Positions 15,827 through 23,982 of a stretch of 32,392 nucleotides of DNA are shown here, in pieces. How positions within the stretch are numbered: the first letter of the stretch is position 1; each line of letters opens with the position of its first letter. Made by a program: the position numbers and the translations under genes. Location of the stretch: the NCBI GenBank assembly GCA_934699065.1, contig CAKUWD010000008.1:1-32392 (forward strand), read 5' to 3'. The notes below the pieces were generated by a model. The model was not told the DNA's origin and did not search any database. It worked only from the letters and a program-made list of their open reading frames with translations. Source of the DNA: an uncultured Treponema sp. Its GTDB lineage: Bacteria > Spirochaetota > Spirochaetia > Treponematales > Treponemataceae.

Positions 15827-16177
15827 ATGACAAAAGTTTACTGTTATTCCCGCTGCTCAACCTGCAAAAAGGCCCTGGCCTGGCTGGATGCTCACGGTTA
15901 CAAATATGATTTAATAGACATCAAAACTCAAAACCCGGATGAAAGAACTTTGCGCAGCCTGCATAAAAAATCCGGGCTGCCTTTGAAAAAGTTTTTTAAT
16001 ACCAGCGGCATCCTTTATCGCGAAATGGAGCTTTCCAAAAAGCTTCCTTCAATGACCGAGGACCAGCAGTTTGCACTCCTTGCCTCCGACGGCATGATGG
16101 TAAAACGCCCCCTCTTAGTTACTGATTCTGCGGTAATTCCCGGCTTCAAAGAAGATCTCTGGAAAGAGGTTTTATAA
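15827..16177 (+). CDS. ArsC/Spx-family thioredoxin-fold protein
   Basis: A 116-residue protein from ATG 15827 (AAAGGAG 6 nt upstream; the frame extends to 15740 without a site). The fold signature is KVYCYSRCSTCKKALAWLD with a CxxC at residues 10-13, followed by YDLIDIKTQNPDERTL, SGLPLKKFFNTSGILYRE and VKRPLLVTD, the Arg-Pro segment shared by ArsC, Spx and YffB proteins. Spx itself binds RNA polymerase in Firmicutes; outside them such proteins are generally glutathione- or thioredoxin-dependent reductases of unknown substrate. No ars genes are nearby, so arsenate reduction is not supported. Confidence 0.85.
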   Translation: MTKVYCYSRCSTCKKALAWLDAHGYKYDLIDIKTQNPDERTLRSLHKKSGLPLKKFFNTSGILYREMELSKKLPSMTEDQQFALLASDGMMVKRPLLVTDSAVIPGFKEDLWKEVL

Positions 16178-16185
16178 TTTTAGGA

Positions 16186-16275
16186 GGGGAAAGTTTTCCC
16201 CTGCGCCCGAGCCTCCTCACTTCGTTGCGGTGTCTCGGGCTACCCCTTCTCCTAGGGGGACGCAGTAAACTGCTT
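16186..16275. terminator. Hairpin cluster between convergent genes
   Basis: Several perfect stems lie between the converging ArsC-like and MGMT-type genes: GGGGAAA/TTTCCCC with a 2-nt loop (16186-16201), GCCCGAG/CTCGGGC (16205-16211 and 16234-16240), CCCCT/AGGGG near 16243-16259 and GCAGT/ACTGC near 16263-16274. They could end transcription from both sides. They could equally be a GC-rich structural repeat; the first stem resembles 30-45. Confidence 0.55.
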
Positions 16276-16280
16276 ACCCC

Positions 16281-16652
16281 CTAAAACCCCCGCTGCAAAT
16301 CTTCCGCTAACCCGGCCTTCATTGCTTCAAAATCGTCTTCGCTGATCAGGTGGTGTTCTAAATCAACGTGGCCGTCTACAAAGCAAACGCCTTCGGCTTC
16401 GAGCTTTGAGCGCTGGGCATCCGGGCCGCCAAAGGCAAAGCTGCCGGAGCAGAAGCCTTTTGCATTCACAACCCGGTGGCAGGGCGTCACCGTATTGCTG
16501 GGATTTTTGTGCAGAGCGTTACCCACATAGCGGCGCAGGTTGCAGTTTCCGGCTAGTGCCGCAATCTGAGAATACGAGGCAACTTTTCCGCGGGGAATCA
16601 GGCGTACGGCAGCGTAAATAATTTCTGCTAAATCTTTTTTTTCTTCTCTCAT
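16281..16652 (-). CDS. MGMT-type alkyl-DNA methyltransferase C-terminal domain protein
   Basis: A 123-residue minus-strand protein with only the DNA-binding/active-site domain of O6-alkylguanine-DNA alkyltransferases. IPRGKVASYSQIAALAG is the helix-turn-helix with the arginine-finger area, LRRYVGNALHKNP follows, and the active-site segment is TPCHRVVNAKG, with the acceptor Cys in PCHRV. Unlike alkyltransferase-like (ATL) proteins, which carry Trp or Ala there, the Cys is retained, so methyl transfer is possible. The usual N-terminal domain of Ogt/Ada-C is absent, giving about two-thirds of the normal length. The divergent rmlC-like gene starts 32 nt away. Confidence 0.85.
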   Translation of the reverse strand: MREEKKDLAEIIYAAVRLIPRGKVASYSQIAALAGNCNLRRYVGNALHKNPSNTVTPCHRVVNAKGFCSGSFAFGGPDAQRSKLEAEGVCFVDGHVDLEHHLISEDDFEAMKAGLAEDLQRGF

Positions 16653-16684
16653 TTTCTAAAGTATGGTAGCATAATAAAGAGTAT

Positions 16685-17203
16685 ATGAAAATAATAGAAA
16701 AAATATTTGATTCTGTTTTACTCCTCAGGCCGGATGGCAGGGAAGATTCCCGCGGCACAATGCAGGTTTTCTTCAGTAAAAAAACAATGACAGAGTTGCC
16801 GGATGGCTTTAATATCACCGAGCAACGGATTTATAAAATTCCCCAAAAGTATACCTTCTTCGGCATCCATTATCAAAAAGCAGAAGCCGCAAAAGGAAAA
16901 CTGATTAGCGTTGTTCAGGGAAAGGCACTCGATTATATAGTAGACCTTCGCCCGGATTCAAAAACCTACAAGCAGTATAAAAGCTTTGAACTTAATGAGG
17001 ACACACCGCTTCTTGTTTTTATTCCTGCCGGTTTTGGGCATGGTTTTTTGACTCTGGAAGATAATACAATCCAGTCCTTTGCCGTAGATGCTGATTTTGA
17101 AAAAGACAGCTCCGGTATTGTAAATTTTAAAGACCCGGAAATAGGACTTAAACTTCCGGTAGATGATATCATAATTTCCGATTATGACAAGAATGCAAAC
17201 TAA
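16685..17203 (+). CDS. dTDP-4-dehydrorhamnose 3,5-epimerase (RmlC/RfbC) family
   Basis: A 172-residue cupin. Family features in order are DSRGTMQVFF (21-30), FFGIHYQ with catalytic H62, GKLISVVQGKALDYIVDLR with the Asp of the His/Asp pair (D87), SKTYKQY, and IPAGFGHGFLTLED. RmlC epimerises C3 and C5 of dTDP-4-keto-6-deoxyglucose for rhamnose synthesis. No rmlA, B or D lies in the window, so it is an orphan here and could act on a related sugar nucleotide. CATAAT lies 9 nt before ATG 16685. A 14-bp palindrome overlaps its stop codon. Confidence 0.85.
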   Translation: MKIIEKIFDSVLLLRPDGREDSRGTMQVFFSKKTMTELPDGFNITEQRIYKIPQKYTFFGIHYQKAEAAKGKLISVVQGKALDYIVDLRPDSKTYKQYKSFELNEDTPLLVFIPAGFGHGFLTLEDNTIQSFAVDADFEKDSSGIVNFKDPEIGLKLPVDDIIISDYDKNAN

Positions 17204-17211
17204 CGTTAGTT
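17198..17211. promoter_or_regulatory. 14-bp perfect palindrome before the alpha/beta hydrolase gene
   Basis: AACTAACGTTAGTT spans the stop codon of the RmlC-like gene and sits directly before the AGGAGG of the next gene. It could be an operator or a small hairpin affecting translation of the hydrolase. No matching regulator gene is adjacent. Confidence 0.4.
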
Positions 17212-17221
17212 AGGAGGAAAG

Positions 17222-18097
17222 ATGAAGGTTTACAAATCCAAAGAAGAACAAAAGAAAATTCTGCAGTCGTATGATAAGCTTCTGCTTCAATGGGGCTGTG
17301 ATAAAAGCGAGTACGATATTGAGACCATTTATGGAAGTACACATGTAATTGAGTGTGGGGATAAAAATCTTCCGACCCTTGTGCTTTTTCATGGGGTAGG
17401 CGATGACTCAGCTTTAATGTGGATTTACAATGCGGCTTTCCTAAGTAAGCATTTCCATATTTTTGCAATAGACACGATCGGTGGCCCTGGAAAAAGCATT
17501 CCAAATGAAAATTACAACAAAGATTTTGACGATATTCTTTGGATTGATCAGGTACTCGATGGATTAAAAATTGAAAAAGCCTTTTTTGCAGGAGTTTCAA
17601 ACGGCGGTTATCTTTTGCAGTATTATACTCTCAAGCGGCCTCAAAGAGTTATAAAAGGAATCAGCATTGCTTCTGCCGTTCCTGCCGGAAAAAGAAAAGG
17701 CCTTATTCCTCCACTGTTTAAAATATTTCTTCCGGAAGCGCTTTTCCCGTCAGATAAAAATGTTTTAAAGCTTATGAAAAAAATTTGTGGCAAAAATTGT
17801 AATGTTTTTACCGATAACCCAGATATCATGTTTCACTGGAAAAGTCTTTTGCAGGGCTTTAATAATATGGCGATGAGTTTTCATAAGGTTCGCGTTTTTA
17901 CGGATTTAGAGGTTGATTCAATCCGTGAAAAAATTCTTTATCTTGCTGGAGAAGAAGACCCCTTCCAGAAGCTTGGAGGAAAAGAGGCTCTGCTTTCTTA
18001 TCATATGAATACAGTATTTTATCCTGATGCAGGTCACGGATTAAATCACGAACTTGCAGAAGAAATAAATCAAAAGATTCTTGAAGAATTAAAATAA
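17222..18097 (+). CDS. Alpha/beta hydrolase
   Basis: A 291-residue alpha/beta-hydrolase-fold enzyme. The oxyanion region is LVLFHGVGDDSALMW, the nucleophile elbow is AGVSNGGY (S126), the acid is probably in AGEEDPFQ, and the catalytic His is in DAGHGLNHELAEE near the C-terminus. No signal peptide, so cytoplasmic. The family includes esterases, C-C hydrolases and haloperoxidase-like enzymes, and the substrate cannot be inferred. ATG 17222 has an excellent TTAGGAGGAAAG site. The next gene (GNAT) begins 14 nt downstream, so the two are probably cotranscribed. Confidence 0.88.
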   Translation: MKVYKSKEEQKKILQSYDKLLLQWGCDKSEYDIETIYGSTHVIECGDKNLPTLVLFHGVGDDSALMWIYNAAFLSKHFHIFAIDTIGGPGKSIPNENYNKDFDDILWIDQVLDGLKIEKAFFAGVSNGGYLLQYYTLKRPQRVIKGISIASAVPAGKRKGLIPPLFKIFLPEALFPSDKNVLKLMKKICGKNCNVFTDNPDIMFHWKSLLQGFNNMAMSFHKVRVFTDLEVDSIREKILYLAGEEDPFQKLGGKEALLSYHMNTVFYPDAGHGLNHELAEEINQKILEELK

Positions 18098-18111
18098 AGT
18101 GTGAGGAAAAA

Positions 18112-18543
18112 ATGGACTACGAAATCACAAATACAATCACAGCAGAAGAATACCTCGAAATGCGTGCCTCTGTCGGCTGGGGTGGCTTTCCTCTTGAGCA
18201 GGCAAAGGCAGGCCTTGAACATACTACCCATATATGCACTTTCCGAAAAGATGGAAAAGTAATTGGCCTTGTAAGACTTTTATGGGACCACGGTTATGTA
18301 GTTTATATTGCAGATGTAATTGTTCATCCTGATTTTCAGGGAAAGGGAATTGGACGCGAACTTATGAACTACGCAATGAATTATATCAAAAGTAAACTCA
18401 AACCTGGCTGGCGCATAAAGGTGAATCTCCAGGCCGCCAAAGGCAAAGAAGGCTTCTACAAAAAGTTCGGCTTTATCGAACGCCCCAACGAAGATTTTGG
18501 CCCAGGCATGCACCAGTGGATATGTAGCGAAGAGGAAAATTAA
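18112..18543 (+). CDS. GNAT family N-acetyltransferase
   Basis: A 143-residue single-domain GNAT protein. The core is FRKDGKVIGLVRLLWDHGYV (a strand pair), then YIADVIVHPDFQGKGIGREL with the acetyl-CoA loop QGKGIG, then the C-terminal KEGFYKKFGFIERPNEDFGP. It is the usual size for small-molecule or protein acetyltransferases of this kind; the acceptor is unknown. ATG 18112 follows GTGAGGAAAAA and lies 14 nt after the alpha/beta hydrolase gene. Confidence 0.9.
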   Translation: MDYEITNTITAEEYLEMRASVGWGGFPLEQAKAGLEHTTHICTFRKDGKVIGLVRLLWDHGYVVYIADVIVHPDFQGKGIGRELMNYAMNYIKSKLKPGWRIKVNLQAAKGKEGFYKKFGFIERPNEDFGPGMHQWICSEEEN

Positions 18544-18684
18544 TCTGCATGAAAGGGGTCTTGGGGGACAGCATTTCGTGTACGATTTTTTGCGATTCAT
18601 GAACGTCTTTAATTTTGTTATCAAAACTTCATGCTATAATAAATCAACAAATTAAGACAAAAACTCAAAGGAGGCTCAAGCTTT

Positions 18685-18891
18685 ATGGGAAATGAAATTA
18701 TTGAAGAAATCGAATAACGTCCAGATGGTTCAAGAAAAATTGTAAAACGCTCTGTGGAAAAAGGCATATCATTTGGCTCTGCACTTGCCATGGTAATCAG
18801 CTTTGTAACCTGGAAATCAATTGGCTGGGCAATTGTTCACGGCGCCTTGGGCTGGTTTTACGTTGTCTATTATTTTATAAAATACAGATAA
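18685..18891 (+). pseudogene. Small membrane protein gene with in-frame TAA at codon 11
   Basis: AAAGGAGG (18668-18675) and ATG 18685 start a 69-codon frame that is read as one unit except for TAA at 18715-18717, after MGNEIIEEIE. Beyond the stop the frame continues KIVKRSVEKGISFGSALAMV, then ISFVTWKSIGWAIVHGALGW and FYVVYYFIKYR: a hydrophobic protein with two membrane spans. It resembles small conserved proteins that I recall from spirochaetes and clostridia. A single base change in a sense codon explains the stop. Alternatives are a downstream start (GTG 18754), readthrough, or a sequencing error. It lies between the GNAT gene and a HAD gene. Confidence 0.7.
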
Positions 18892-18969
18892 GTTAAAGGA
18901 CGCCAGCACAGCCACTGGCATCAGGAAGGCTGGCAGCAGGAATCCGGGAAACACTTAGCAGGTAAAAAA

Positions 18970-19659
18970 ATGATTAAAGCCGTAATTTTCGATATGTTTG
19001 AAACTCTCGTAACTCTTTTTACTGGCAGAACCTATTTCAGTGAGCACATCGCTGCAGATCTCAATCAGCCAATAGAAGCCTTTCGCAAATGCTGGCACGA
19101 AACTGAAAAAGACCGCACTCTGGGAAAGTATTCTATGGAAGAAGGCCTGTCCATAACTCTCAAAAACCTGGACGCCTACAGCGAAGCCAACGTCGAACTC
19201 ATTTGCCGCAAGCGCCGCGAAGCCCTTGGAGACACCTTCAAGAATATCCCACCCGAGTCTCTATGGCTTCTCAAAACTCTTCGCGAAAAAGGGCTCAAGA
19301 TAGGCCTTATCACAAATACCTTTTCCGATGAGCGCGACATGATTCTCGCATCTCCACTTTATCCGCTATTTGATTCCGCCATGATTTCCTATGAGCAGGG
19401 ACTTCTCAAACCCGACCCGGAAATCTACCGCCGTGCCATGCAGGCTCTGAATGTTACTGCCGAAGAATGCCTTTACGTTGGCGACGGCGGTTCCAACGAA
19501 CTTCAGACAGCCCGCTCACTCGGTATGCAGGCAATTCAGTGCACCTGGTTCCGCGACCTTGCCTATGAGCCGCACATCCCAAGCCCCATCTACGAGGACT
19601 TTCCTCACGCAGTCACCCGGCTGGACATCATAAAATTCATAGATTCCCTAAATTCCTGA
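18970..19659 (+). CDS. HAD-superfamily hydrolase (DxFxT motif I)
   Basis: A 229-residue HAD protein. Motif I is IFDMFETLV, with nucleophile D8 but Phe at the usual second Asp. The rest is intact: TNT in IGLITNTFSDE (motif II), LLKPDPEIYRRAM (motif III Lys) and VGDGGSNELQTARSLG (motif IV). A helical cap occupies about residues 18-85. The DMFETL variant is common in one HAD branch whose substrates are unknown, so phosphatase activity is possible but not certain. ATG 18970 has GCAGG upstream. It ends 20 nt before trkA, whose promoter lies in that gap. Confidence 0.85.
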   Translation: MIKAVIFDMFETLVTLFTGRTYFSEHIAADLNQPIEAFRKCWHETEKDRTLGKYSMEEGLSITLKNLDAYSEANVELICRKRREALGDTFKNIPPESLWLLKTLREKGLKIGLITNTFSDERDMILASPLYPLFDSAMISYEQGLLKPDPEIYRRAMQALNVTAEECLYVGDGGSNELQTARSLGMQAIQCTWFRDLAYEPHIPSPIYEDFPHAVTRLDIIKFIDSLNS

Positions 19660-19667
19660 TTTCATAG

Positions 19668-19679
19668 TATAATAGAGTC
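19668..19679 (+). promoter_or_regulatory. -10 box six nt before trkA start
   Basis: A consensus TATAAT (19668-19673) ends 6 nt before ATG 19680. No good -35 box and no ribosome site are seen. Transcription would begin at or next to the ATG, giving a leaderless trkA message if this promoter is used. Confidence 0.5.
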
Positions 19680-21125
19680 ATGAGAATAGTTATTGTAGGC
19701 GCAGGGTTCACTGGAATCCAGCTTGCCAAACTTTTGATTAATGAAAAAAATCAGGTTGCCATTGTAGACAACGACGAAAATACAATCCGTCACGCTTCAA
19801 ACCAGCTGGATTGTACTGTTATGTGTGCCGACGGAAACAACCTGGAAACGCTGGAGGAGCTTGGAATTGCAAAAGCCGATGCCCTTGTCTGCGTTACCTC
19901 TTCTGATGAAGTTAATATGATTACCTGTTCACTCGTGGATGCGGTATATCCGGATATACTCAAAATTGCCCGCGTACGAAATTACGCCTATTACGTAAAC
20001 ACCGCAAAGGCCGAAAAAAAGCATTCAAATACCTTTGCTGGAAAACACCGTCCGCTTTATGGAATCAACTACATGATTCACCCGGATGTTGAGGCCGCAG
20101 ATGCAATTGTTCAGGCAGTAGAAAACGGCGCGGTTGGAAACGTAATCACTTTTGATAATTCAGACCTGGAGATTGCCCGCATTACAGTTGCGGCAGGCAG
20201 TCAGTTTGACGGTGCTCTGCTCAAAGAGCTCCGAGGCAAAACTGATGTAAAATTCCTTGTTGCATATATTGAACAGAACGGCGAGACCATGCTGCCTTCC
20301 GGCGACACTAAGCTCGAAGCCGACACAATTATTGGAGTACTCGTTTCTAAAGATGATATTTCTAAAGTCGTTGAGCTTTGCGGTGCCGAGCAGAAGGAGC
20401 TCCGCAAGGTTTGTATGATTGGTGCCGGCCGTATTGGAACCATTGTTGCCGAAAAGCTGATGGGCAGTGCTCAGAAGGCCAGCGGAATTGCCCGCCTTTT
20501 TACCAGCATTAAGGCCCGCCGTAATTTTGATTTTGTAATTATTGATTCTAATGATGAACTGACGAAAGCCGCCTCGGAAAAATTTCCGGATGCACGGGTA
20601 ATGAGGGCGGATGCGACAGATGAGAATTTCCTCCGTGATGAAGGAATAGTAAACTTTGATCTTGCAATCTGTACTACCCATAACCATGAGATGAATATGG
20701 TGCTTGCAGCTTATCTTGAATCATTGGGAGTAAAGCAGACTGTTAGCCTTGTAGGCAGTTCGGCCTTTGCAGAGATTTCCCGCAAACTTGGAATTGACGT
20801 TCCGGTTCCGCTTCGTGACGCAGTAGTTGATTCTATCATGAGTCACCTGCGCGGAAAATCAGTAAAAGAAATTCACACAGTAACAAACGGCCAGCTGGAA
20901 ATTGTTGAATGCGAGGTTACTTCTGATTCAAAAGTCAATGGCAAGGAGCTAAAGGAGATTTCAACCCCTGGAACTTTCCTCGTGCTGCTGGATAAAAAAT
21001 CTGGAACCGACCAGTATCAGATTGTAAACGGAAACACACGCATTACCGCGGGCGATCACATAGTTCTTATTACCGTTGCCGAGAACAGTAAGAAAGTTTT
21101 AGCTTACTTTGGCAGTGGTGAATAG
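19680..21125 (+). CDS. trkA: Trk potassium uptake regulator TrkA
   Basis: A 481-residue cytoplasmic protein with two RCK units. The first Rossmann fold begins at residue 1 (MRIVIVGAGFTGIQLAKLL, with D30 after the second strand to bind NAD ribose). The second begins with VCMIGAGRIGTIVAEKLM, followed by DFVIIDSNDE. Each is followed by a TrkA-C domain, the last ending RITAGDHIVLITV. TrkA binds NAD(H) or ATP and gates the membrane subunit TrkH. The length is normal for two-RCK TrkA. trkH follows after a 135-nt gap that holds a palindromic repeat. Confidence 0.95.
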   Translation: MRIVIVGAGFTGIQLAKLLINEKNQVAIVDNDENTIRHASNQLDCTVMCADGNNLETLEELGIAKADALVCVTSSDEVNMITCSLVDAVYPDILKIARVRNYAYYVNTAKAEKKHSNTFAGKHRPLYGINYMIHPDVEAADAIVQAVENGAVGNVITFDNSDLEIARITVAAGSQFDGALLKELRGKTDVKFLVAYIEQNGETMLPSGDTKLEADTIIGVLVSKDDISKVVELCGAEQKELRKVCMIGAGRIGTIVAEKLMGSAQKASGIARLFTSIKARRNFDFVIIDSNDELTKAASEKFPDARVMRADATDENFLRDEGIVNFDLAICTTHNHEMNMVLAAYLESLGVKQTVSLVGSSAFAEISRKLGIDVPVPLRDAVVDSIMSHLRGKSVKEIHTVTNGQLEIVECEVTSDSKVNGKELKEISTPGTFLVLLDKKSGTDQYQIVNGNTRITAGDHIVLITVAENSKKVLAYFGSGE

Positions 21126-21132
21126 TAACAAG

Positions 21133-21245
21133 GTGGTTTCGATACGGCTTCTTTGAAGCCTACTCAACCACCGGTGATTAAGTAGGCTTCGAAGCGGTTG
21201 TAGCCACCGGTGATTGAGTGCCGCAAAGCGGCGTATCGAAATCAC
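21133..21245. repeat. Palindromic repeat between trkA and trkH
   Basis: Outer arms GTGGTTTCGATACG (21133-21146) and CGTATCGAAATCAC (21232-21245) pair with one mismatch. An inner inverted repeat (AAGCCTACT and AGTAGGCTT) flanks the first copy of CCACCGGTGATTAAGT (21168-21183). A second copy, CCACCGGTGATTGAGT, is at 21204-21219, and a third is at 28282-28297. This is an intergenic repeat family inserted inside the trk operon; transcription may be partly terminated here. Confidence 0.8.
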
Positions 21246-21260
21246 ATCTAGGAGTAAACT

Positions 21261-22706
21261 TTGTTCATAATTTCATTATTAAAAATTTCTTCTATCCTCC
21301 TTTCAATCGTTGGCATTCTTTTTGCGATTCCGCTTGGCTTTGCATTTTATTACGGGGAAAGTCAGGTTTATCTGCCCTTTATAATTCCAATGCTGGCAAG
21401 TTTTGTGTTTGTTCTTGCGGTAAATATTCCGACCCGTAAATTCAAAATTACAATGAATACCCGTCAAACCTTTTTGATTGTAGCTCTTGCCTGGATTGTA
21501 GTTAGCCTGATGGGTGCTATTCCAATGTATGTAAGTGGCAGTATTCCCCGCTTTGTTGATGCTCTTTTTGAAAGTGTCAGCGGTTTTTCTACAACCGGTT
21601 CAACTATTTTATCTGAAATTGAAAGCCTTCCAAAATCAATCAACATGCTGCGCTGTCTCACACACTGGATCGGTGGTATGGGAATTGTAACTCTCACCGT
21701 TGCACTCCTTCCTCTTCTTGGCGTAGGCGGCTTCCAGTTAATTAAGGCAGAAACCACCGGTCCCGAAAAAGGAAAGGTAACTGCCCGTATCACAACTACA
21801 GCAAAAATCCTCTGGCTCATTTATTTTGGTTTTACAGCTGCAGAAACAATTGCCCTTAAACTGGCAGGTATGACTTTTACAGATGCCCTTTCTCACGCTT
21901 TTGCAACTCTGGGAACCGGCGGCTTTTCTACACGTAACAGCTCAATCGGTGCCTACAATTCGGTTGCCATCGACGTAATTATAATGATTTTTATGTTCCT
22001 GGGCGGAATTAACTTCAGCCTTTACTTTTACATTTTCACAAGAAAGTTCCGCGATATTACGACAAACTCTGAATTTAAGGCTTATCTGGTTATTGTTGCC
22101 GCTCTTATTGTTGCAGTTACAATTTCACTTCGTAATGTTTACGGCAGCTTTGCCGACAGTCTTCGCTACAGTTCTTTTCAGGTTGTTTCGTTGATGACTA
22201 CGACAGGTTTTTCTACTGCTGATTTTATGAAGTGGCCGGCTTCGACTCAGTTTTTGCTTTTTATGACTTTCTTTATCGGCGGATGTTCGGGTTCAACTTC
22301 GGGTGGCGTTAAAGTAATCCGCTGGCTGGTTCTTGGAAAACAGGTTCAGAACGAAACCCGTAAAATGCTGCACCCGCACGGAGTTTTTGCAATCCGCTTG
22401 AATGGACGTCCTGGCCGTAAGGATATAGTTTTCAATGTTGCAGCTTTTATGGTTGTTTATTTTGCCCTTGTTCTTGTAACTACTTTTGTAGGTTGTCTTG
22501 GCCAGCTTGATGTATGGTCAAGTTTTACAGGAGCCCTCAGTATGGTTGGAAATATTGGTCCTGGCTATGCTCTTCTTGGGCCTTCAGAAAATTTTGGCTT
22601 TCTTCCTGATTTTGTAAAATACTGGTACAGTTTTGCAATGCTTGCTGGCCGTCTTGAATTGTATACTATGATAATTTACTTCCTGCCGGTTTACTGGGAA
22701 AAGTAA
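21261..22706 (+). CDS. trkH: Trk potassium uptake channel subunit TrkH
   Basis: A 481-residue membrane protein, the K+-translocating partner of TrkA. It has the four pore-loop repeats: VSGFSTTGSTIL (first), LGTGGFSTRNSS (second), MTTTGFSTADF (third) and MVGNIGPGYALLGPS (fourth), with membrane spans between them and GGCSGSTSGGVKVIRW before the final helices. The start is TTG 21261 with TAGGAG 6 nt upstream; the first residues form a transmembrane helix. Length agrees with the family. Together with trkA it gives a complete Trk/Ktr-type uptake system. Confidence 0.95.
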   Translation: MFIISLLKISSILLSIVGILFAIPLGFAFYYGESQVYLPFIIPMLASFVFVLAVNIPTRKFKITMNTRQTFLIVALAWIVVSLMGAIPMYVSGSIPRFVDALFESVSGFSTTGSTILSEIESLPKSINMLRCLTHWIGGMGIVTLTVALLPLLGVGGFQLIKAETTGPEKGKVTARITTTAKILWLIYFGFTAAETIALKLAGMTFTDALSHAFATLGTGGFSTRNSSIGAYNSVAIDVIIMIFMFLGGINFSLYFYIFTRKFRDITTNSEFKAYLVIVAALIVAVTISLRNVYGSFADSLRYSSFQVVSLMTTTGFSTADFMKWPASTQFLLFMTFFIGGCSGSTSGGVKVIRWLVLGKQVQNETRKMLHPHGVFAIRLNGRPGRKDIVFNVAAFMVVYFALVLVTTFVGCLGQLDVWSSFTGALSMVGNIGPGYALLGPSENFGFLPDFVKYWYSFAMLAGRLELYTMIIYFLPVYWEK

Positions 22707-22729
22707 AGCAAAGAAGAGCGTCTTTTTAT

Positions 22730-22764
22730 TTGACTATTTATGCATTCTGGTTTTATAGTTAGAT
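22730..22764 (+). promoter_or_regulatory. Promoter of lipid-kinase gene, predicted leaderless
   Basis: TTGACT (22730-22735), an 18-nt spacer and TATAGT (22754-22759), then only 5 nt (TAGAT) to ATG 22765. The transcription start would fall on or beside the ATG, and there is no ribosome site. Confidence 0.7.
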
Positions 22765-23931
22765 ATGGATTTAAATTTGACTGCAGATGATGTAGCAGAA
22801 TGTATAATAGCCTTAATAGCTCGGAATAAGCTTTGGGCAGGTAAAAAAGTTTATGCCTATTTTATTGCAAATAAAACAGCAGGATGTTTTACAAATTCTC
22901 ATAAATCAGAAAAATATAAAAAATTTTTTACTAAAACTCTTGAAGAAATAAAAGATATGCCGAAATGTGCGGCATCTGCTTCATACCGTATTTTTTCGAC
23001 AGAATATGCAGGACATGCTAAGGATCTTACACAATCAGTGGTTGCCCAGCTTATTGCTACTGATGATCCGCAAACAGAAAGTCTCATAATAACAGCCGGC
23101 GGCGACGGTACTTCTCTTGAAGTTCAGACAGCTCTTTATAAATGTGCAATGGAAGGTCCAAAGCACAGTAATGCAGTAAAGAACCGTATTACAATACTTC
23201 GACTTCCTCTTGGAACCGGAAACGATGGTACAGACGGACATTCTATGGAAGAAACAGTAGAACTGCTTAAAGGAGGCTTGATTTTTTCCAATTCCAGGGC
23301 GGTTAGAGTGTATCCCGAAAAGGAACCTGATGAAGCGGCTGTTCGTGCCTGTGGTAAGAGACCGGAAAAATATCAGGATATGAATTTTAAGGCTCCATGG
23401 TATTCCTTCAATATTGCAAGTATTGGTCTTGATGCGTATGTAGTTTATATGACTAACACGGTAAAAAAACGTTTGCCGGGAAATTTCTATCATCTGTGTG
23501 TACCATTAAGCGGTCTTGTATATGACAAAGATTTTCGCTCAGGAAATGCAAATATCAAACTTTATAAAAATACAGATGATACAGAGCCTTACGAAGAAAT
23601 GAATACAAAAATCACGCTTATGGCTTTTGGAGCTTCCGGATATAGAGTTTACGGAGGCGGGCATAAAGTTTTGCCGAATGAAAAAAATCTCTGCATTACG
23701 CCAAAAACATCTCTTCCGGTTTTAATCAAAGAAAACCACAGATTTGTTGACGGCTCTTTTGAACACACAAACCTAGCTCATTTAAGACAGGTAGAAAAAG
23801 TTATAATAAATTATGACAAACCGATTCTCATGCAGTGCGACGGTGAAACTGTTATGCTAAGTCCTGCTCATTTTCCTTTGATTATGGAACTTACTGACCC
23901 CTGTCTGCGTGTAATCCAAAAAATTGAATAG
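22765..23931 (+). CDS. Diacylglycerol-kinase-type lipid kinase
   Basis: A 388-residue protein with the DAGK catalytic domain. The ATP-binding signature GGDGTS is at residues 112-117, followed by LRLPLGTGNDG, the second conserved glycine region. APWYSFNIASIGLDAYV and a later TLMAFGASGYRVYGGGHKVLP mark the C-terminal beta domain of DgkB/YegS-like kinases, and the last strand has MQCDGETVML. These enzymes phosphorylate diacylglycerol or related lipids at the inner membrane. It is longer than DgkB (about 300 residues) because of inserts around residues 175-200. It appears monocistronic. Confidence 0.85.
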   Translation: MDLNLTADDVAECIIALIARNKLWAGKKVYAYFIANKTAGCFTNSHKSEKYKKFFTKTLEEIKDMPKCAASASYRIFSTEYAGHAKDLTQSVVAQLIATDDPQTESLIITAGGDGTSLEVQTALYKCAMEGPKHSNAVKNRITILRLPLGTGNDGTDGHSMEETVELLKGGLIFSNSRAVRVYPEKEPDEAAVRACGKRPEKYQDMNFKAPWYSFNIASIGLDAYVVYMTNTVKKRLPGNFYHLCVPLSGLVYDKDFRSGNANIKLYKNTDDTEPYEEMNTKITLMAFGASGYRVYGGGHKVLPNEKNLCITPKTSLPVLIKENHRFVDGSFEHTNLAHLRQVEKVIINYDKPILMQCDGETVMLSPAHFPLIMELTDPCLRVIQKIE

Positions 23932-23982
23932 TATAGATTCTGAAACAAGTTCAGGAAGATATAGGCTTGGGAGAATAAAAAA

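Noticed and set aside
15827..16177. Arsenate reductase as a firm call
   Set aside because: The fold is shared with Spx/YffB proteins and no arsenic genes are nearby.
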